A DNA stretch of 64,000 nt from DATFVA01 sp963711455 (GCA_963711455.1 CAVQEH010000009.1:168360-232359); one strand, 5' to 3'; positions 9,107 to 18,584 are shown, counted from the stretch's first letter. Program-made: numbers and translations. Notes: generated by a model from the sequence alone, not told the origin.

Positions 9107-10957
9107 ATGCATTATTATTTTCAGTCCAAAAAGTTTTTCACCACAGCGGATACTGTCTCTCTTCCTTCAAGGGAAGATATTGAAGAAAAATATAAGTGGA
9201 GTCTTACAGATATTTATAAATCAATTGACGACTGGGAAGCAGATTTCAAATGGATAAATGATAATCTTGATGGATATAAAAAATTTATCGGAACACTTGG
9301 AAATAGTTCTGAGCAGCTTCTTAATTGCTTTAAGTTTGATGATGAAATAGGAATAAAGCTGGAACGTCTTTATTTGTATTCTATGCTGGCAAAAGACAGC
9401 GACCTGAGAGTTGGTAAATTTCAATCAATGGATGAAAGGATTAAATCACTTTACTCCAAAATCTCAACGGTAAGTTCGTTTATTAAACCGGAACTTTTAC
9501 GGATACCGGATAATAAATTGATGAGCATGATTCACTCAAATGATGAATTGAAAATATATAAACATTCCATTGAAGATTTGCTTAGAAGAAAATCTCACAC
9601 TCTTACAAAAGAAGAGGAAGAAATATTGGCTCTTGCAGGTGAACTTACGCCAACCTCTTATAATGTCTTTTCAATATTTACAAATGCCGATTTGAAGTTT
9701 CCCATTGTCATTGATGAAAACGGTAAAGAAGTGCAATTGTCTCATGGAAGATATTATGCTGCATTATATTCAGGCGACAGAGAATACAGGGAGCGTGCAT
9801 TTAAATCTTACTTTCAACCCTTTGTCGATTTTTCAAATACACTGTCTGTTTTATTCACCGGCAGCCTGAAGTCTAATATCTTTAATGCCAAAGCACGTAA
9901 ATATAACAGCGCAAGAGAGGCTGCACTTGATAGAAATAATATTCCGGTTTCTGTATATGACAATCTTGTTAAAACTGTTAATGATAATCTCGCTCCAATG
10001 CATCGCTGGGCCGGGTTAAAGAAAAAAATACTAAAACTGAAGGAGCTTCATCCGTATGATGTTTATGTTTCATTATTCCCGGCTGCTTTTGATAAAAAAT
10101 ATCCTTATGAAGAAGCAAAAAAAATAGTTTATGATGCTTTAAAACCTTTGGGAGAAAATTATTTGCAGTCTCTTAAAGCTGCGTTTGACAACCGGTGGAT
10201 AGATGTATATGAAACCCAGGCAAAAAAAAGCGGCGCTTATTCATCAGGAACCACTTATGGCGTTCATCCGTATGTTCTGCTAAACTGGACTGATCTTCTT
10301 AATGATGTCTTTACGTTGAGCCACGAGATGGGACATAACATGCATTCTTTCTATACCGGTAAAACTCAGCCATATCCTTATTCCAATTATACTATCTTCC
10401 TGGCTGAGGTTGCTTCGACATTTAATGAATCACTTCTGCTTGAGCATTTCATTAAAATGGCAGAAACACGGGAAGAGAAATTATATTTTATAGAAAAATA
10501 TCTAAATAATGTGACCTCTACTTTTTACAGGCAAACTATGTTTGCAGAATTCGAATCTCTTGTTTATGAAAAGACAGAAGGCGGTATGGCTTTAACATCG
10601 GAAGAATTATGTGAAATTTACAAAAGTATTTATCAAAAGTACTGGGGACCTGAAATGGTAATAGATAAAGAGGAAGAATACACCTGGGCAAGAGTTCCGC
10701 ACTTTTATTATAATTTTTATGTTTACCAGTATGCAACGGGTTTTGCCGCCTCGGAAGTGCTCTCACAAAAAGTAATTAAAGAAGGAGAGCCTGCTGTTGA
10801 AAAATATCTGAACTTTCTTAAATCAGGAAGTTCGGATTATTCAATAAATATTCTTGCAAAAGCAGGAGTAAATATGAATTCATCAGAACCTGTTTCTGCA
10901 GTAAGCCGGAAGATGAATTTACTTTTAGATGAAGTGGAAAATTTAATTAATGATTAA
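9107..10957 (+). CDS. pepF: Oligoendopeptidase F (M3 family metallopeptidase)
   Basis: A zinc peptidase of 616 residues that cleaves short peptides, normally in the cytoplasm. The zinc site HEMGHNMH is at about residues 406-413 with the third ligand Glu in the following helix (EVASTFNESLLLEHF). The N-terminal region with LPSREDIEEKYKWSLTDIY is typical for PepF. No signal peptide is visible. The stop is 15 bases before the IMPDH/GMP-reductase-type gene, so the two are likely cotranscribed. Confidence 0.94.
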   Translation: MHYYFQSKKFFTTADTVSLPSREDIEEKYKWSLTDIYKSIDDWEADFKWINDNLDGYKKFIGTLGNSSEQLLNCFKFDDEIGIKLERLYLYSMLAKDSDLRVGKFQSMDERIKSLYSKISTVSSFIKPELLRIPDNKLMSMIHSNDELKIYKHSIEDLLRRKSHTLTKEEEEILALAGELTPTSYNVFSIFTNADLKFPIVIDENGKEVQLSHGRYYAALYSGDREYRERAFKSYFQPFVDFSNTLSVLFTGSLKSNIFNAKARKYNSAREAALDRNNIPVSVYDNLVKTVNDNLAPMHRWAGLKKKILKLKELHPYDVYVSLFPAAFDKKYPYEEAKKIVYDALKPLGENYLQSLKAAFDNRWIDVYETQAKKSGAYSSGTTYGVHPYVLLNWTDLLNDVFTLSHEMGHNMHSFYTGKTQPYPYSNYTIFLAEVASTFNESLLLEHFIKMAETREEKLYFIEKYLNNVTSTFYRQTMFAEFESLVYEKTEGGMALTSEELCEIYKSIYQKYWGPEMVIDKEEEYTWARVPHFYYNFYVYQYATGFAASEVLSQKVIKEGEPAVEKYLNFLKSGSSDYSINILAKAGVNMNSSEPVSAVSRKMNLLLDEVENLIND

Positions 10958-10972
10958 ACCAGATAGAATAAA

Positions 10973-11990
10973 ATGAAAGTATATACAAAAAAAGAACTAA
11001 ACGAATTTCATCAATCATTAACCTATGATGACATAAGTCTGATACCAACAGCAATTTCAAGGATTAAATCAAGAACAGAGGCTGCAACTCATTGTGAATT
11101 TTTAGGTGAAAAACTTATTCTTCCTGTTCTTTCAAGTCCTATGGATACAGTTACCGGAATTGAAATGGCAAAAGAGCTGAGCCGTTTAGGCTGCATAGGA
11201 ATTTTAAACAGGTTCGATTCTTCTCTCGATTCTGTTTTACTGGATCAGAAAAACGGCGTGAATTTGAAAGCAGTTTCAATTGCACTTAATACTCCAATTG
11301 AAATTATTGAAAAGCTTGCCGAAAAAAATTATATAATTTGTATTGATACGGCTAATGCAAATAATAAAGCAGTACTTTGTCAAACAGAAGAAATAAAAAA
11401 GAAATATAATGTAAAAATAATTGTTGGAAACATAGCTCATGGTGCTTCTCTTGAACAACTTGAATCTGCAGGTGCTGATGCGGTAAGAGTTGGAATTGGG
11501 AGCGGCAGTGTTTGTACTACTTCAATTCAAACCGGTATAGGAATTGGGCAGGTTTCTTCTCTGCTGAATGTTCTCTTCTCTCGGCATGAAAAGAAATTAA
11601 ATAATAAAAGTTATAGCAGATGGTGGAATTAAAAGCCCCGGCGATATTGCAAAAGCAATTGCTCTCGGTGCAGATGTTGTAATGCTTGGCAGGATGCTTT
11701 CAGGTACAAAGGAAACTCCCGGCGAAGTGATTAAATATAACGGTCAGCTCTGGAAAAAATACCGCGGTTCTGCCTCATTCGGTGTAAAAATGAGGAACGA
11801 GTTTATTGAAGGAGAAGAAACAATGGTTCCTTATAAAGGTGTTGTAAAAAATGTAATCGATAATATTTCAGACGGACTCCGAAGCTCGATGAGCTATATG
11901 GATTGTTTCTCTCTTGATGAACTGAGAAGAATTGAAACCTTTGCAATACTAAGTAATAGTTCATACCTGGAGAGATTACCTAAGATATAG
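10973..11990 (+). pseudogene. IMP dehydrogenase/GMP reductase family, CBS-less, frameshifted
   Basis: The two halves of one (beta/alpha)8 enzyme lie in different frames. The first (10973-11632) carries YDDISLIP, SSPMDTVTG and the catalytic loop GIGSGSVCTT with Cys181; the second carries IADGGIKSPGDIAKA, MLGRMLSGT, the flap region YRGSASFG and VPYKG. Removing one base near 11596-11603 (AAATTAAATAATAAAA) rejoins them as a 338-residue protein with the normal 20-residue spacing between GIGIGQ and IADGG. The length and the lack of CBS domains fit GMP reductase (GMP to IMP) or a short IMPDH; I cannot separate the two. A sequencing error in the A-rich run is as likely as real decay. Confidence 0.85.
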
Positions 11991-12093
11991 AAATTTATCA
12001 TGTAAAGTGCTTGTCTTCTATCTCACTCATGAAGTGGATTTTCAAATTTAATTTTAAATAAATTTGTTGTTCATTAAATATTGAAAGAATGCT

Positions 12094-14166
12094 ATGAAGA
12101 TTTATGCACTCACAATTATTTTACTTTTATTCTGCTCATTTTTTCTCTTCCCTCAGAAAAAAGCTTTTACAATTTCAGATTTATATAAAATAAAATATGT
12201 CGGAAATCCTGCTCTATCTCATTCAGGAAATGAAATTGCTTTTACAGTGACCAATTATAATCTCACTAAAGGGAAATCAAATTCTGATATTTATCTGGTG
12301 AAGAATGATGGAACAAACCTTCACGCAATTGCCGACTCCAAAGAAAGTGAATCGAACCCTTTCTGGTCTGAAGGTGATGCAAAAATTTATTACTTAAGAG
12401 ACAGTCAGTTATATTCTTACAATACTAAAAGTAAGAAGACTGAGAAGATAACCGATATTTCCACAGGTATCTTAGACCCGGTACTTTCTCCGGATGGAAA
12501 GCTGCTTGCATTTACAACAAATATTTTCCCGGAATGCGGGGCTGATGATAGCTGCAATAAAAAGCTTGAAAAATCTTCTGAGAAAGGTCCTATACAGGCT
12601 TATATAGCTGACAGCCTTTTATTCAGGCACTGGACTCAATATCGCGGAGAAAAAGAAACACATCTTTTTGTTTATAGCTTTGTGAGTAAAAAATATACTG
12701 ACATTGCTCATAGTGAACTGCTGTCTGATATGTATAAGCTTGGCGGAAATGTAAAATATAATTTCTCACCGGACAGCAAAGAAATTTGTTTTGTAAACAA
12801 TCCAGGTTCCAATCTTGCAATGTCAACTAATTCTGATTTATTTCTTGTTCCTGCAGAAGGCGGCAAACCGGTTGATATTACTTCATCAAATAAATCGTGG
12901 GATGGTTCACCTGTTTATTCTCCCGATGGAAAATATATCGCTTACAGGATGCAGCTGACTCCCGGATACGAATCCGATAGATACCAGATCGCTGTTTATA
13001 ACAGGCAGACAAAACAAATCACTAATCTTACAGAAAAGTTTGACAATACAATTAGTGCAGTAAAATGGGGAGGTGATTCCAGATCAATTTTTTTCACCGC
13101 AGCTTACAAGGGTTATGATCCTGTTTATAAAGTTGGAATGAATTCCAACAGCATTTACCAGGTTACCGGGGATAAAGCAATATTTGATTTTGATATTTCG
13201 CCTGATCAGAATTATATCTATTACCTTTCAAGTTCGGTAGGAAAACCTGCAGAACTATACAGCATAAATACCGATACTAAAGCTGATAAACCTGTTACAT
13301 CCCTTAACAGGAATTTTTTGGAAAAAGTTGATGTTCGTCCTGCAGAAAAAATGTGGGTAGCAGGCGCAGACGGAATTAAGGTTGAAGTGTTTATAGTAAA
13401 ACCTCACAATTTTGATCCGAATAAAAAATATCCTCTTGTACTAAATGTTCATGGAGGTCCACAGGGACAGTGGATGGATTCTTTCCGCGGCGACTGGCAG
13501 GTTTATCCGGGAGCCGGTTATGTTGTCGCTTTTCCGAATCCTCATGGCTCTACAGGATTCGGAGCAGAATATACCAAAGAAATAAGCGGAGACTATGGTG
13601 GAAAAGTTTTTAAAGATCTTATGAAGGTTACAGATTCGCTTGAAACACTTCCGTATGTCGATACAAGTAGGGTAGGAGCAATGGGATGGTCGTTCGGCGG
13701 TTATATGATGGATTGGTTTGAAGCACAGACTCACAGGTTCAAATGTCTTGCTTCGATGATGGGTATTTTTGATTTAAGATCGATGTGGGGCGCAACTGAA
13801 GAACTCTGGTTTGTAAACTGGGATTTGAAAGGACAGCCCTGGAATTCAGATCTTTATCAAAAATATTCTCCTTCAAGCTATGTTAAGAATTTTTCAACTC
13901 CGGCTTTAATAATAACGGGACAAAAAGATTACAGGGTTCCATATACTCAAAGCATCCAATTTTTTACAACGCTACAATCTTTAGGTATAGACTCACGATT
14001 AATTATTTTCAAAAATGACGGACACTGGCCTGATTTTGTGAAATCGATGCCATTGTATTATAATGCTCATCTTGAATGGTTCCATAAATATCTTGGCGGT
14101 GCGCCGGCACCTTATAATTCACATGAGATGGTAAAGAATGTATTGTTTGAAAGTTCAAATGAATAG
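12094..14166 (+). CDS. S9 family peptidase (DPP IV/acylaminoacyl-peptidase-like), exported
   Basis: A 690-residue exported serine peptidase. A signal peptide (MKIYALTIILLLFCSFFLFPQ) is followed by a beta-propeller built of TolB/WD40-like blades (repeated SPDGK and SPDSK motifs) to about residue 400 and a C-terminal alpha/beta hydrolase. The triad is Ser533 in GWSFGGYMM, Asp612 in TGQKDYRVP and His644 in NDGHWPDF. Such enzymes remove dipeptides or acylated residues from peptides in the periplasm. ATG start. It is convergent with the small frameshifted gene that begins 10 bases downstream. Confidence 0.92.
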   Translation: MKIYALTIILLLFCSFFLFPQKKAFTISDLYKIKYVGNPALSHSGNEIAFTVTNYNLTKGKSNSDIYLVKNDGTNLHAIADSKESESNPFWSEGDAKIYYLRDSQLYSYNTKSKKTEKITDISTGILDPVLSPDGKLLAFTTNIFPECGADDSCNKKLEKSSEKGPIQAYIADSLLFRHWTQYRGEKETHLFVYSFVSKKYTDIAHSELLSDMYKLGGNVKYNFSPDSKEICFVNNPGSNLAMSTNSDLFLVPAEGGKPVDITSSNKSWDGSPVYSPDGKYIAYRMQLTPGYESDRYQIAVYNRQTKQITNLTEKFDNTISAVKWGGDSRSIFFTAAYKGYDPVYKVGMNSNSIYQVTGDKAIFDFDISPDQNYIYYLSSSVGKPAELYSINTDTKADKPVTSLNRNFLEKVDVRPAEKMWVAGADGIKVEVFIVKPHNFDPNKKYPLVLNVHGGPQGQWMDSFRGDWQVYPGAGYVVAFPNPHGSTGFGAEYTKEISGDYGGKVFKDLMKVTDSLETLPYVDTSRVGAMGWSFGGYMMDWFEAQTHRFKCLASMMGIFDLRSMWGATEELWFVNWDLKGQPWNSDLYQKYSPSSYVKNFSTPALIITGQKDYRVPYTQSIQFFTTLQSLGIDSRLIIFKNDGHWPDFVKSMPLYYNAHLEWFHKYLGGAPAPYNSHEMVKNVLFESSNE

Positions 14167-14176
14167 TAAGAGATAA

Positions 14177-14543
14177 TTATTCTTTTATCCTTGAGAGTTC
14201 AAGTCCCTTAATAATTTTATTCCTTCCCGGCTTGTAAATATAGAACCGGGTATTTGCTTCCTGTTTTTTAGTTTCTTCTTTTTGAATGGGAGTTTCTTTC
14301 AGGATTTCATTAATAACTATAAATCTCTTATTGATCTTATCTTTAATTGTTTCTTCTTTTTTTTCTTTTACCGGTGGTTGTTCATAAATTATGGAAACAT
14401 CATCATCAATTAAATCTTTCTGCCTGGGAAAAATAACCGAATGGTTTTTTACTTTGAAATAAAAGATAGGATAGACTTAATAATACAATCAGTCCAAGAC
14501 TGAAAATAAAAACTGATGATTCTATAATCTGAATTAATTCCAT
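14177..14543 (-). pseudogene. Single-pass membrane protein, hypothetical, frameshifted
   Basis: On the minus strand an ATG at 14543 opens a frame with one membrane segment (SSVFIFSLGLIVLLSLSYLLF) that stops after 44 codons. Deleting one base of the A5 run at 14429-14433 (T5 on the coding strand) joins it to a second open stretch rich in Lys and Glu (PPVKEKKEETIKDKINK ... FYIYKPGRNKIIKGLELSR), giving 121 residues that end 10 bases from the convergent S9 peptidase. I recognise no family. Continuity of charge pattern and codon use across the join supports a real gene with either a sequencing error or a mutation. Confidence 0.55.
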
Positions 14544-14820
14544 TATTTACGACATACAGTAGAAAAGTTTAATTCACTAATGTCAAGATTTATACCATAA
14601 GTAAAATAAAAAATTAACTTATATTTGCAACTCATTTTTAAGCTATTAACGAGAAATCATATCAATTTGAGATGAAACCGCTTTTCCTGAGTTAGCAATA
14701 ATTATGTGTCTCAAATTACCCATATCCAGGAAAAATTGATTTTTTTCTCTCCCTTTGATAATTTAACTTATTAAATAACAATGAGTTAGAATAATTTTCA
14801 GGAATTAAGAGGGATATAAT

Positions 14821-15117
14821 ATGACTAAGGCAGATATAGTTGATAAAGTAGCAACAGGTACCGGTTTAACAAAACTGGAGACCGAGGCGATTATTGAAGG
14901 TTTTTTCAGAACCGTAATCGATGCTTTAAAGCAAGGCAAGAATATTGAAATAAGAGGTTTTGGAAGTTATAAGGTTAAAAAGAAAAGTGAACGGCAGGCG
15001 CGTAATCCTAAAACAGGAGAGCAGGTTTTCGTTCCTGAACATTACGTTCCCACATTTAAATTCTCTAAGGATTTTAAAGAAATGGTAGATAGAGGAATGA
15101 AAGAAACGGATGGTTAA
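14821..15117 (+). CDS. HU/IHF family DNA-binding protein
   Basis: A 98-residue histone-like protein that bends DNA as a dimer. The helical N-terminus (TKADIVDKVATGTGL), the beta-arm signature IEIRGFGSYKVKKK with ARNPKTGE, and the P residue in the arm tip (FVPEHYVPTFKFSKDFK) fit the family; HU versus IHF subunit cannot be decided. The upstream 277 bases hold no other gene. The next gene begins 6 bases after the stop, so HU leads an operon with the zinc-ribbon/TPR protein and the COX24-like gene. Confidence 0.93.
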   Translation: MTKADIVDKVATGTGLTKLETEAIIEGFFRTVIDALKQGKNIEIRGFGSYKVKKKSERQARNPKTGEQVFVPEHYVPTFKFSKDFKEMVDRGMKETDG

Positions 15118-15123
15118 TTTCGA

Positions 15124-16047
15124 ATGATTAAATATTGTCCTTCTTGCGGAACAAAGCTTGACCAGGAATTTAATTTTTGCCCTTCCTGCGGGTTTGATTT
15201 AAAAAAAATTTCTGAACCGGATAAAAAAGAGGAAGAATATAGTGAATCACAGGTTAAGGGAATTATAATCTGCGATAACTGTGGTGAAGAAAATGAAACG
15301 GGAAATAATATTTGCTCTTATTGCGGTGCTCCTTTAAAAGGAACAAAAATTGAAAAAGTTGTTGAAGAGAAAAATTTAAATACAGAAAAGATTCAATATA
15401 AAGAAAAAAGAAAAGAGCCAAAGAAAAGTTCACCAAAGACAAAAAGTACTGATACAAAACCTAAACCGGCTCAACAGCCAAAAGAGCTTGACCAGAAAAA
15501 GTTATTATTAATCTTAGCCGGAGTAGTAGTTGTTGTTTTTGTTATTCTGCTGGCATCAGGAGTGTTAAGCTCTACATCTACAGACCAGGTAATGCAGAAC
15601 CAACAGACAAACAATCAAAGTTCCGGAGTCGATCTTAATAATATCCAGCGTATCAATGAGCTTGAGGCGAAAGTAAAAAGTAATCCTGATGATACAGAAG
15701 CATTGCTTGAGCTTGCACACTTAAAAAATGATTCGGGAATGTACGAGCAGGCAATAACCGATTACAAGAAGTATCTTGAAAAAATTCCTAAGGATCCTGA
15801 TGCAAGAATTGATATGGGGGTCTGTTACTATAATCTTCACAATTACGATGAAGCAATTAGCCAGATGGAAAAAGCAATACAATATTCTCCAAAGCACCAG
15901 ATTGGGTATTTAAACCTGGGAATTGTTAATTTAGCAGCAGGAAATTTAGACAAATCTAAAGAATGGCTGCAAAAAGCCGTTGAATTGGACCCCAATACCG
16001 AAATGGGTAAAAGAGCAAAAGAATTATTAGATTCACATAGTAAATAA
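15124..16047 (+). CDS. Double zinc-ribbon, single-TM, TPR protein
   Basis: A 307-residue protein with an unusual arrangement. Two zinc ribbons open it, each with four Cys: CPSCGTKLDQEFNFCPSCG at residues 5-23 and CDNCG ... CSYCG at about 50-70. A Lys-rich linker follows, then one membrane segment (LLLILAGVVVVVFVILLAS) near residue 130, then at least three tetratricopeptide repeats to the C-terminus (QAITDYKKYLEKIPKDPDA, EAISQMEKAIQYSPKH, KEWLQKAVELDPNT). The topology suggests ribbons inside and TPRs in the periplasm. The function is unknown; the TPRs suggest a protein-binding scaffold. Confidence 0.85.
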   Translation: MIKYCPSCGTKLDQEFNFCPSCGFDLKKISEPDKKEEEYSESQVKGIIICDNCGEENETGNNICSYCGAPLKGTKIEKVVEEKNLNTEKIQYKEKRKEPKKSSPKTKSTDTKPKPAQQPKELDQKKLLLILAGVVVVVFVILLASGVLSSTSTDQVMQNQQTNNQSSGVDLNNIQRINELEAKVKSNPDDTEALLELAHLKNDSGMYEQAITDYKKYLEKIPKDPDARIDMGVCYYNLHNYDEAISQMEKAIQYSPKHQIGYLNLGIVNLAAGNLDKSKEWLQKAVELDPNTEMGKRAKELLDSHSK

Positions 16048-16061
16048 AACAGGAGAAAATA

Positions 16062-16157
16062 ATGCCTTGTGGAAGAAAACGTAAACGTCATAAAATGTCT
16101 ACGCACAAGAGGAAAAAAAGACTGAGAAAGAATCGTCATAAGAAGAAATTAAGATAA
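16062..16157 (+). CDS. COX24/AURKAIP1-domain small basic protein (31 aa)
   Basis: A very short ORF encoding MPCGRKRKRHKMSTHKRKKR and eleven more residues, mostly Lys, Arg and His. This is the bacterial counterpart of the AURKAIP1/COX24 (mS38) domain, a ribosome-associated peptide nearly invariant across Bacteroidota. A strong ribosome site (AGGAG at 16051-16055) lies 6 bases before the ATG. It is 14 bases after the TPR gene and just upstream of a terminator and tRNA-Thr. Many gene callers miss it because of its size. Confidence 0.9.
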   Translation: MPCGRKRKRHKMSTHKRKKRLRKNRHKKKLR

Positions 16158-16181
16158 TCACTCAGTTATATCTTGTATGGT

Positions 16182-16220
16182 AAAATGGTAAATGGTTATT
16201 TTGCATTTGCCATTTTTATT
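16182..16220 (+). terminator. Intrinsic terminator after the COX24-like gene
   Basis: AAAATGG-T-AAATG (16182-16194) pairs with CATTT-G-CCATTTT (16204-16216), a 13-base stem with one G-T pair, followed by a T-rich tract. It closes the HU operon just before the tRNA gene. Confidence 0.6.
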
Positions 16221-16227
16221 TTTAAAA

Positions 16228-16300
16228 GCCAACTTAGCTCAGCTGGTAGAGCAACTCATTCGTAATGAGTAGGTCGCCGGTTCGATTCCGGCAGTTGGCT
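16228..16300 (+). tRNA. tRNA-Thr (anticodon CGT)
   Basis: A complete 73-base cloverleaf. The acceptor stem GCCAACT pairs with AGTTGGC, the D-stem is GCTC/GAGC, the anticodon stem ACTCA/TGAGT encloses the loop TTCGTAA with anticodon CGT (reads ACG, Thr), and the T-arm is GCCGG-TTCGATT-CCGGC. The discriminator base is T and the 3' CCA is not encoded. Confidence 0.96.
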
Positions 16301-16338
16301 CATCGGTTTTCTCTTATAAATCATAAGTATTTAAAATA

Positions 16339-16366
16339 AAAACCCCTGCAAACAAGCAGAGGTTTT
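16339..16366 (+). terminator. Terminator after tRNA-Thr
   Basis: AAAACC-C-CTGC and GCAG-A-GGTTTT form a hairpin with a single mismatch and a 6-base loop, 38 bases after the tRNA. The T-run is inside the stem, so it could act on both strands. Confidence 0.55.
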
Positions 16367-16432
16367 ATGCGCCCTCAACTTTAATCCTTAAAACCTCTTT
16401 GTATTAAACTAAAGATTTTTAATACACAGAAC

Positions 16433-16454
16433 ATCCGTATGATTACGGATTTTT
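16433..16454 (+). terminator. Terminator-like hairpin
   Basis: ATCCGTA/TACGGAT (7 bases, TGAT loop) followed by TTTTTCATTTT on the plus strand. It lies between tRNA-Thr and the convergent alcohol dehydrogenase gene and may block read-through into it. Confidence 0.5.
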
Positions 16455-16491
16455 CATTTTATTGAAAAAAATTTTGTACGAAAATTTGGTT

Positions 16492-17505
16492 CTATTCATT
16501 GTTCATTGTAAGAACAAACGCACCCTCTATTTCTCCAGCCCGAAGCTTATCAAGTGCTTCATTTGCTTTATTTAGGGGAAGCCTTGTAATCTCGGTTTTT
16601 ACAGGGACTTCCGGGGCAATTTTCAGAAATTCTTCTCCATCGGCTCTTGTTAAATTTGCAACAGAGCGGATGACTCTTTCTTCCCAGAGAATATTATATG
16701 GAAATGAAGGAATGTCGCTCATATGAATTCCACCGCTTACTATTAAAGCTCCCTTATCCGAGTTTCTTAAAGCAGTCGGGATAAGCGAACCAACAGGAGC
16801 AAAAATTAATGCAGCGTTAAGCTTTTCAGGTGGAGATTGATTTGAATCTCCTGCCCAGACTGCTCCAAGCTTCCTTGCAAAGTCCTGTGCTTTGATGTCT
16901 CCCGGTCTTGTAAATGCATAAACTTTTTTCCCCTGGTGAACTGCTATCTGTGCAACAATATGTGCCGCAGCTCCGAATCCGTAAATTCCTAGATGTTCAT
17001 TTATGTTTCCGGACATCCGGTAAGTACGGTAACCAATTAATCCTGCGCAAAGCAAAGGTGCCGCCTCTGCATCATCATATTCTTCGGGAATATGAAAGCA
17101 ATAATCTTGGTAAGCTGCTGTATATTCTGCATAACCACCATCTAAAGTGTAACCTGTAAACAAAGCATTCTCACAAAGATTTTCCTGTCCTCTTTTGCAG
17201 TACTTGCAATAACCACAGGTATAGCCAAGCCATGGAACTCCAACTCTATCGTTTACCTTAAACTTTTTTACATTACCGCCAACTTTAGTAACGGTACCGA
17301 CAATTTCATGTCCCGGAATTAATGGCAACTTTGGTTTTGCAAGTTCCTGATCTACTATATGGAGATCGGTATGGCAGACGCCGCAGGCTTTAACTTTTAT
17401 CAATACCTGGTCAGCATTTATTTGAGGTACCGGCACTTCCTTTTCTTTTAATTTTTCTCCCTTTTTTTCGAGCGCCATCGCTTTCATTTTATCTGGTACG
17501 TCCAT
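16492..17505 (-). CDS. Zinc-dependent alcohol dehydrogenase family protein
   Basis: A medium-chain dehydrogenase of 337 residues that interconverts alcohols and aldehydes with NAD(P)H. The catalytic zinc ligands are in ACGVCHTDLH and PGHEIVG, and four Cys bind the structural zinc (CGYCKYCKRGQENLC). The Rossmann motif IYGFGAAAHIVAQIA starts near residue 174. The motif GYTLDGGYAEYTAAYQDYC matches the AdhP-like group. It follows the 2-hydroxyacid dehydrogenase gene by 18 bases on the same strand, so the two are probably cotranscribed. Confidence 0.93.
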   Translation of the reverse strand: MDVPDKMKAMALEKKGEKLKEKEVPVPQINADQVLIKVKACGVCHTDLHIVDQELAKPKLPLIPGHEIVGTVTKVGGNVKKFKVNDRVGVPWLGYTCGYCKYCKRGQENLCENALFTGYTLDGGYAEYTAAYQDYCFHIPEEYDDAEAAPLLCAGLIGYRTYRMSGNINEHLGIYGFGAAAHIVAQIAVHQGKKVYAFTRPGDIKAQDFARKLGAVWAGDSNQSPPEKLNAALIFAPVGSLIPTALRNSDKGALIVSGGIHMSDIPSFPYNILWEERVIRSVANLTRADGEEFLKIAPEVPVKTEITRLPLNKANEALDKLRAGEIEGAFVLTMNNE

Positions 17506-17523
17506 TTTTCCTAATCTAAATTT

Positions 17524-18483
17524 TTAATTTACAATATGTTTAGGTTTTTGATCATTTAAATAATGAATAATATTTTCAACGGCACTCTTTAATCCTTCCA
17601 TAAGAGAACCGGTTACTAATGCCGAATTATGCGGCGATCCTAATATATTAGGCAGTTCAAAGTAAGGATAAATCAATTTAAATTCTCCTTCAGTAAATGG
17701 CTCAACCCACCAGGCATCTATTCCCGCATAAAAACCAGGATGATTTTTTAAATGATTGTAAAGATCTGCTTCATTAATAATTTGTCCTCTTGCTACATTT
17801 ATAAGGATGGCATCCGGTCTCATTAATTCCAATTCTTTTTTCTTAATAAGATTTTTTGTCTCAGCGGTTAATGGAAGTGAAATTATTACAACATCAGATC
17901 TTTCGAGTATAAAATTCAAATCATTTAAAGTTCCGATAAAGTCAGTTGTCTCGTTGGTTTTGCCGGAAGAATTTATGGCATAAATTTTCGAGCCGAATGG
18001 TCTGAATAATTTTGCCGCTGCTTTCCCGATTCCGCCGTAACCAAGTATTCCGATAATAGAATTTTTAATTGAAATATTAGCTTCCTGCTGATTGAATTTT
18101 CCTTTGGATAATTTATTATGATTGATGAATAATTTTTTTGCGAGCGAAAGAACCATGGCTAAAATATGCTCTGCCATAGGTTCAGCGTATGCCCCGTTAT
18201 TACTCGCTATTTTACACGAAGCTGGAAACATACTGAAATCAATATGGTCATAACCTGCAGAAAGGAGCTGCATAAATTTTACGTTTGTCAAAGAATTTAG
18301 TCTGAGAGATTTTAATTCTCTTGAAGGATTCCAGGCAAGAAGAGCATTAGCATCTTTTAAAATATTTAAGTAACGATTATCATCATAATCTTTTAGGAAT
18401 ATTATTTCGGCATTGTTAATAGATGATCTAATTAACTTTTTTTGTTGATCATCAACTTTAAAAGTTACAACAATTTTTTTCAT
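17524..18483 (-). CDS. D-isomer-specific 2-hydroxyacid dehydrogenase
   Basis: A 319-residue NAD-dependent dehydrogenase of the D-2-hydroxyacid type. The nucleotide-binding motif is ILGYGGIGKAAAKLF near residue 143; the substrate Arg is in NVARGQII, the acidic catalytic partner in WWVEP, and the catalytic His in GSPHNSA. The substrate (glyoxylate, 3-phosphoglycerate or another 2-keto acid) cannot be told from sequence. It starts with ATG and probably shares a transcript with the downstream alcohol dehydrogenase. Confidence 0.92.
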   Translation of the reverse strand: MKKIVVTFKVDDQQKKLIRSSINNAEIIFLKDYDDNRYLNILKDANALLAWNPSRELKSLRLNSLTNVKFMQLLSAGYDHIDFSMFPASCKIASNNGAYAEPMAEHILAMVLSLAKKLFINHNKLSKGKFNQQEANISIKNSIIGILGYGGIGKAAAKLFRPFGSKIYAINSSGKTNETTDFIGTLNDLNFILERSDVVIISLPLTAETKNLIKKKELELMRPDAILINVARGQIINEADLYNHLKNHPGFYAGIDAWWVEPFTEGEFKLIYPYFELPNILGSPHNSALVTGSLMEGLKSAVENIIHYLNDQKPKHIVN

Positions 18484-18584
18484 TTTCTGGTTCTTAACAA
18501 TAAGATAAAGTTTTGATATTTAAACTATATAAAATCTCAAACAGTAATATTGTGAGAAAAGTATTAAGCAGAGCTGAAATGAAA

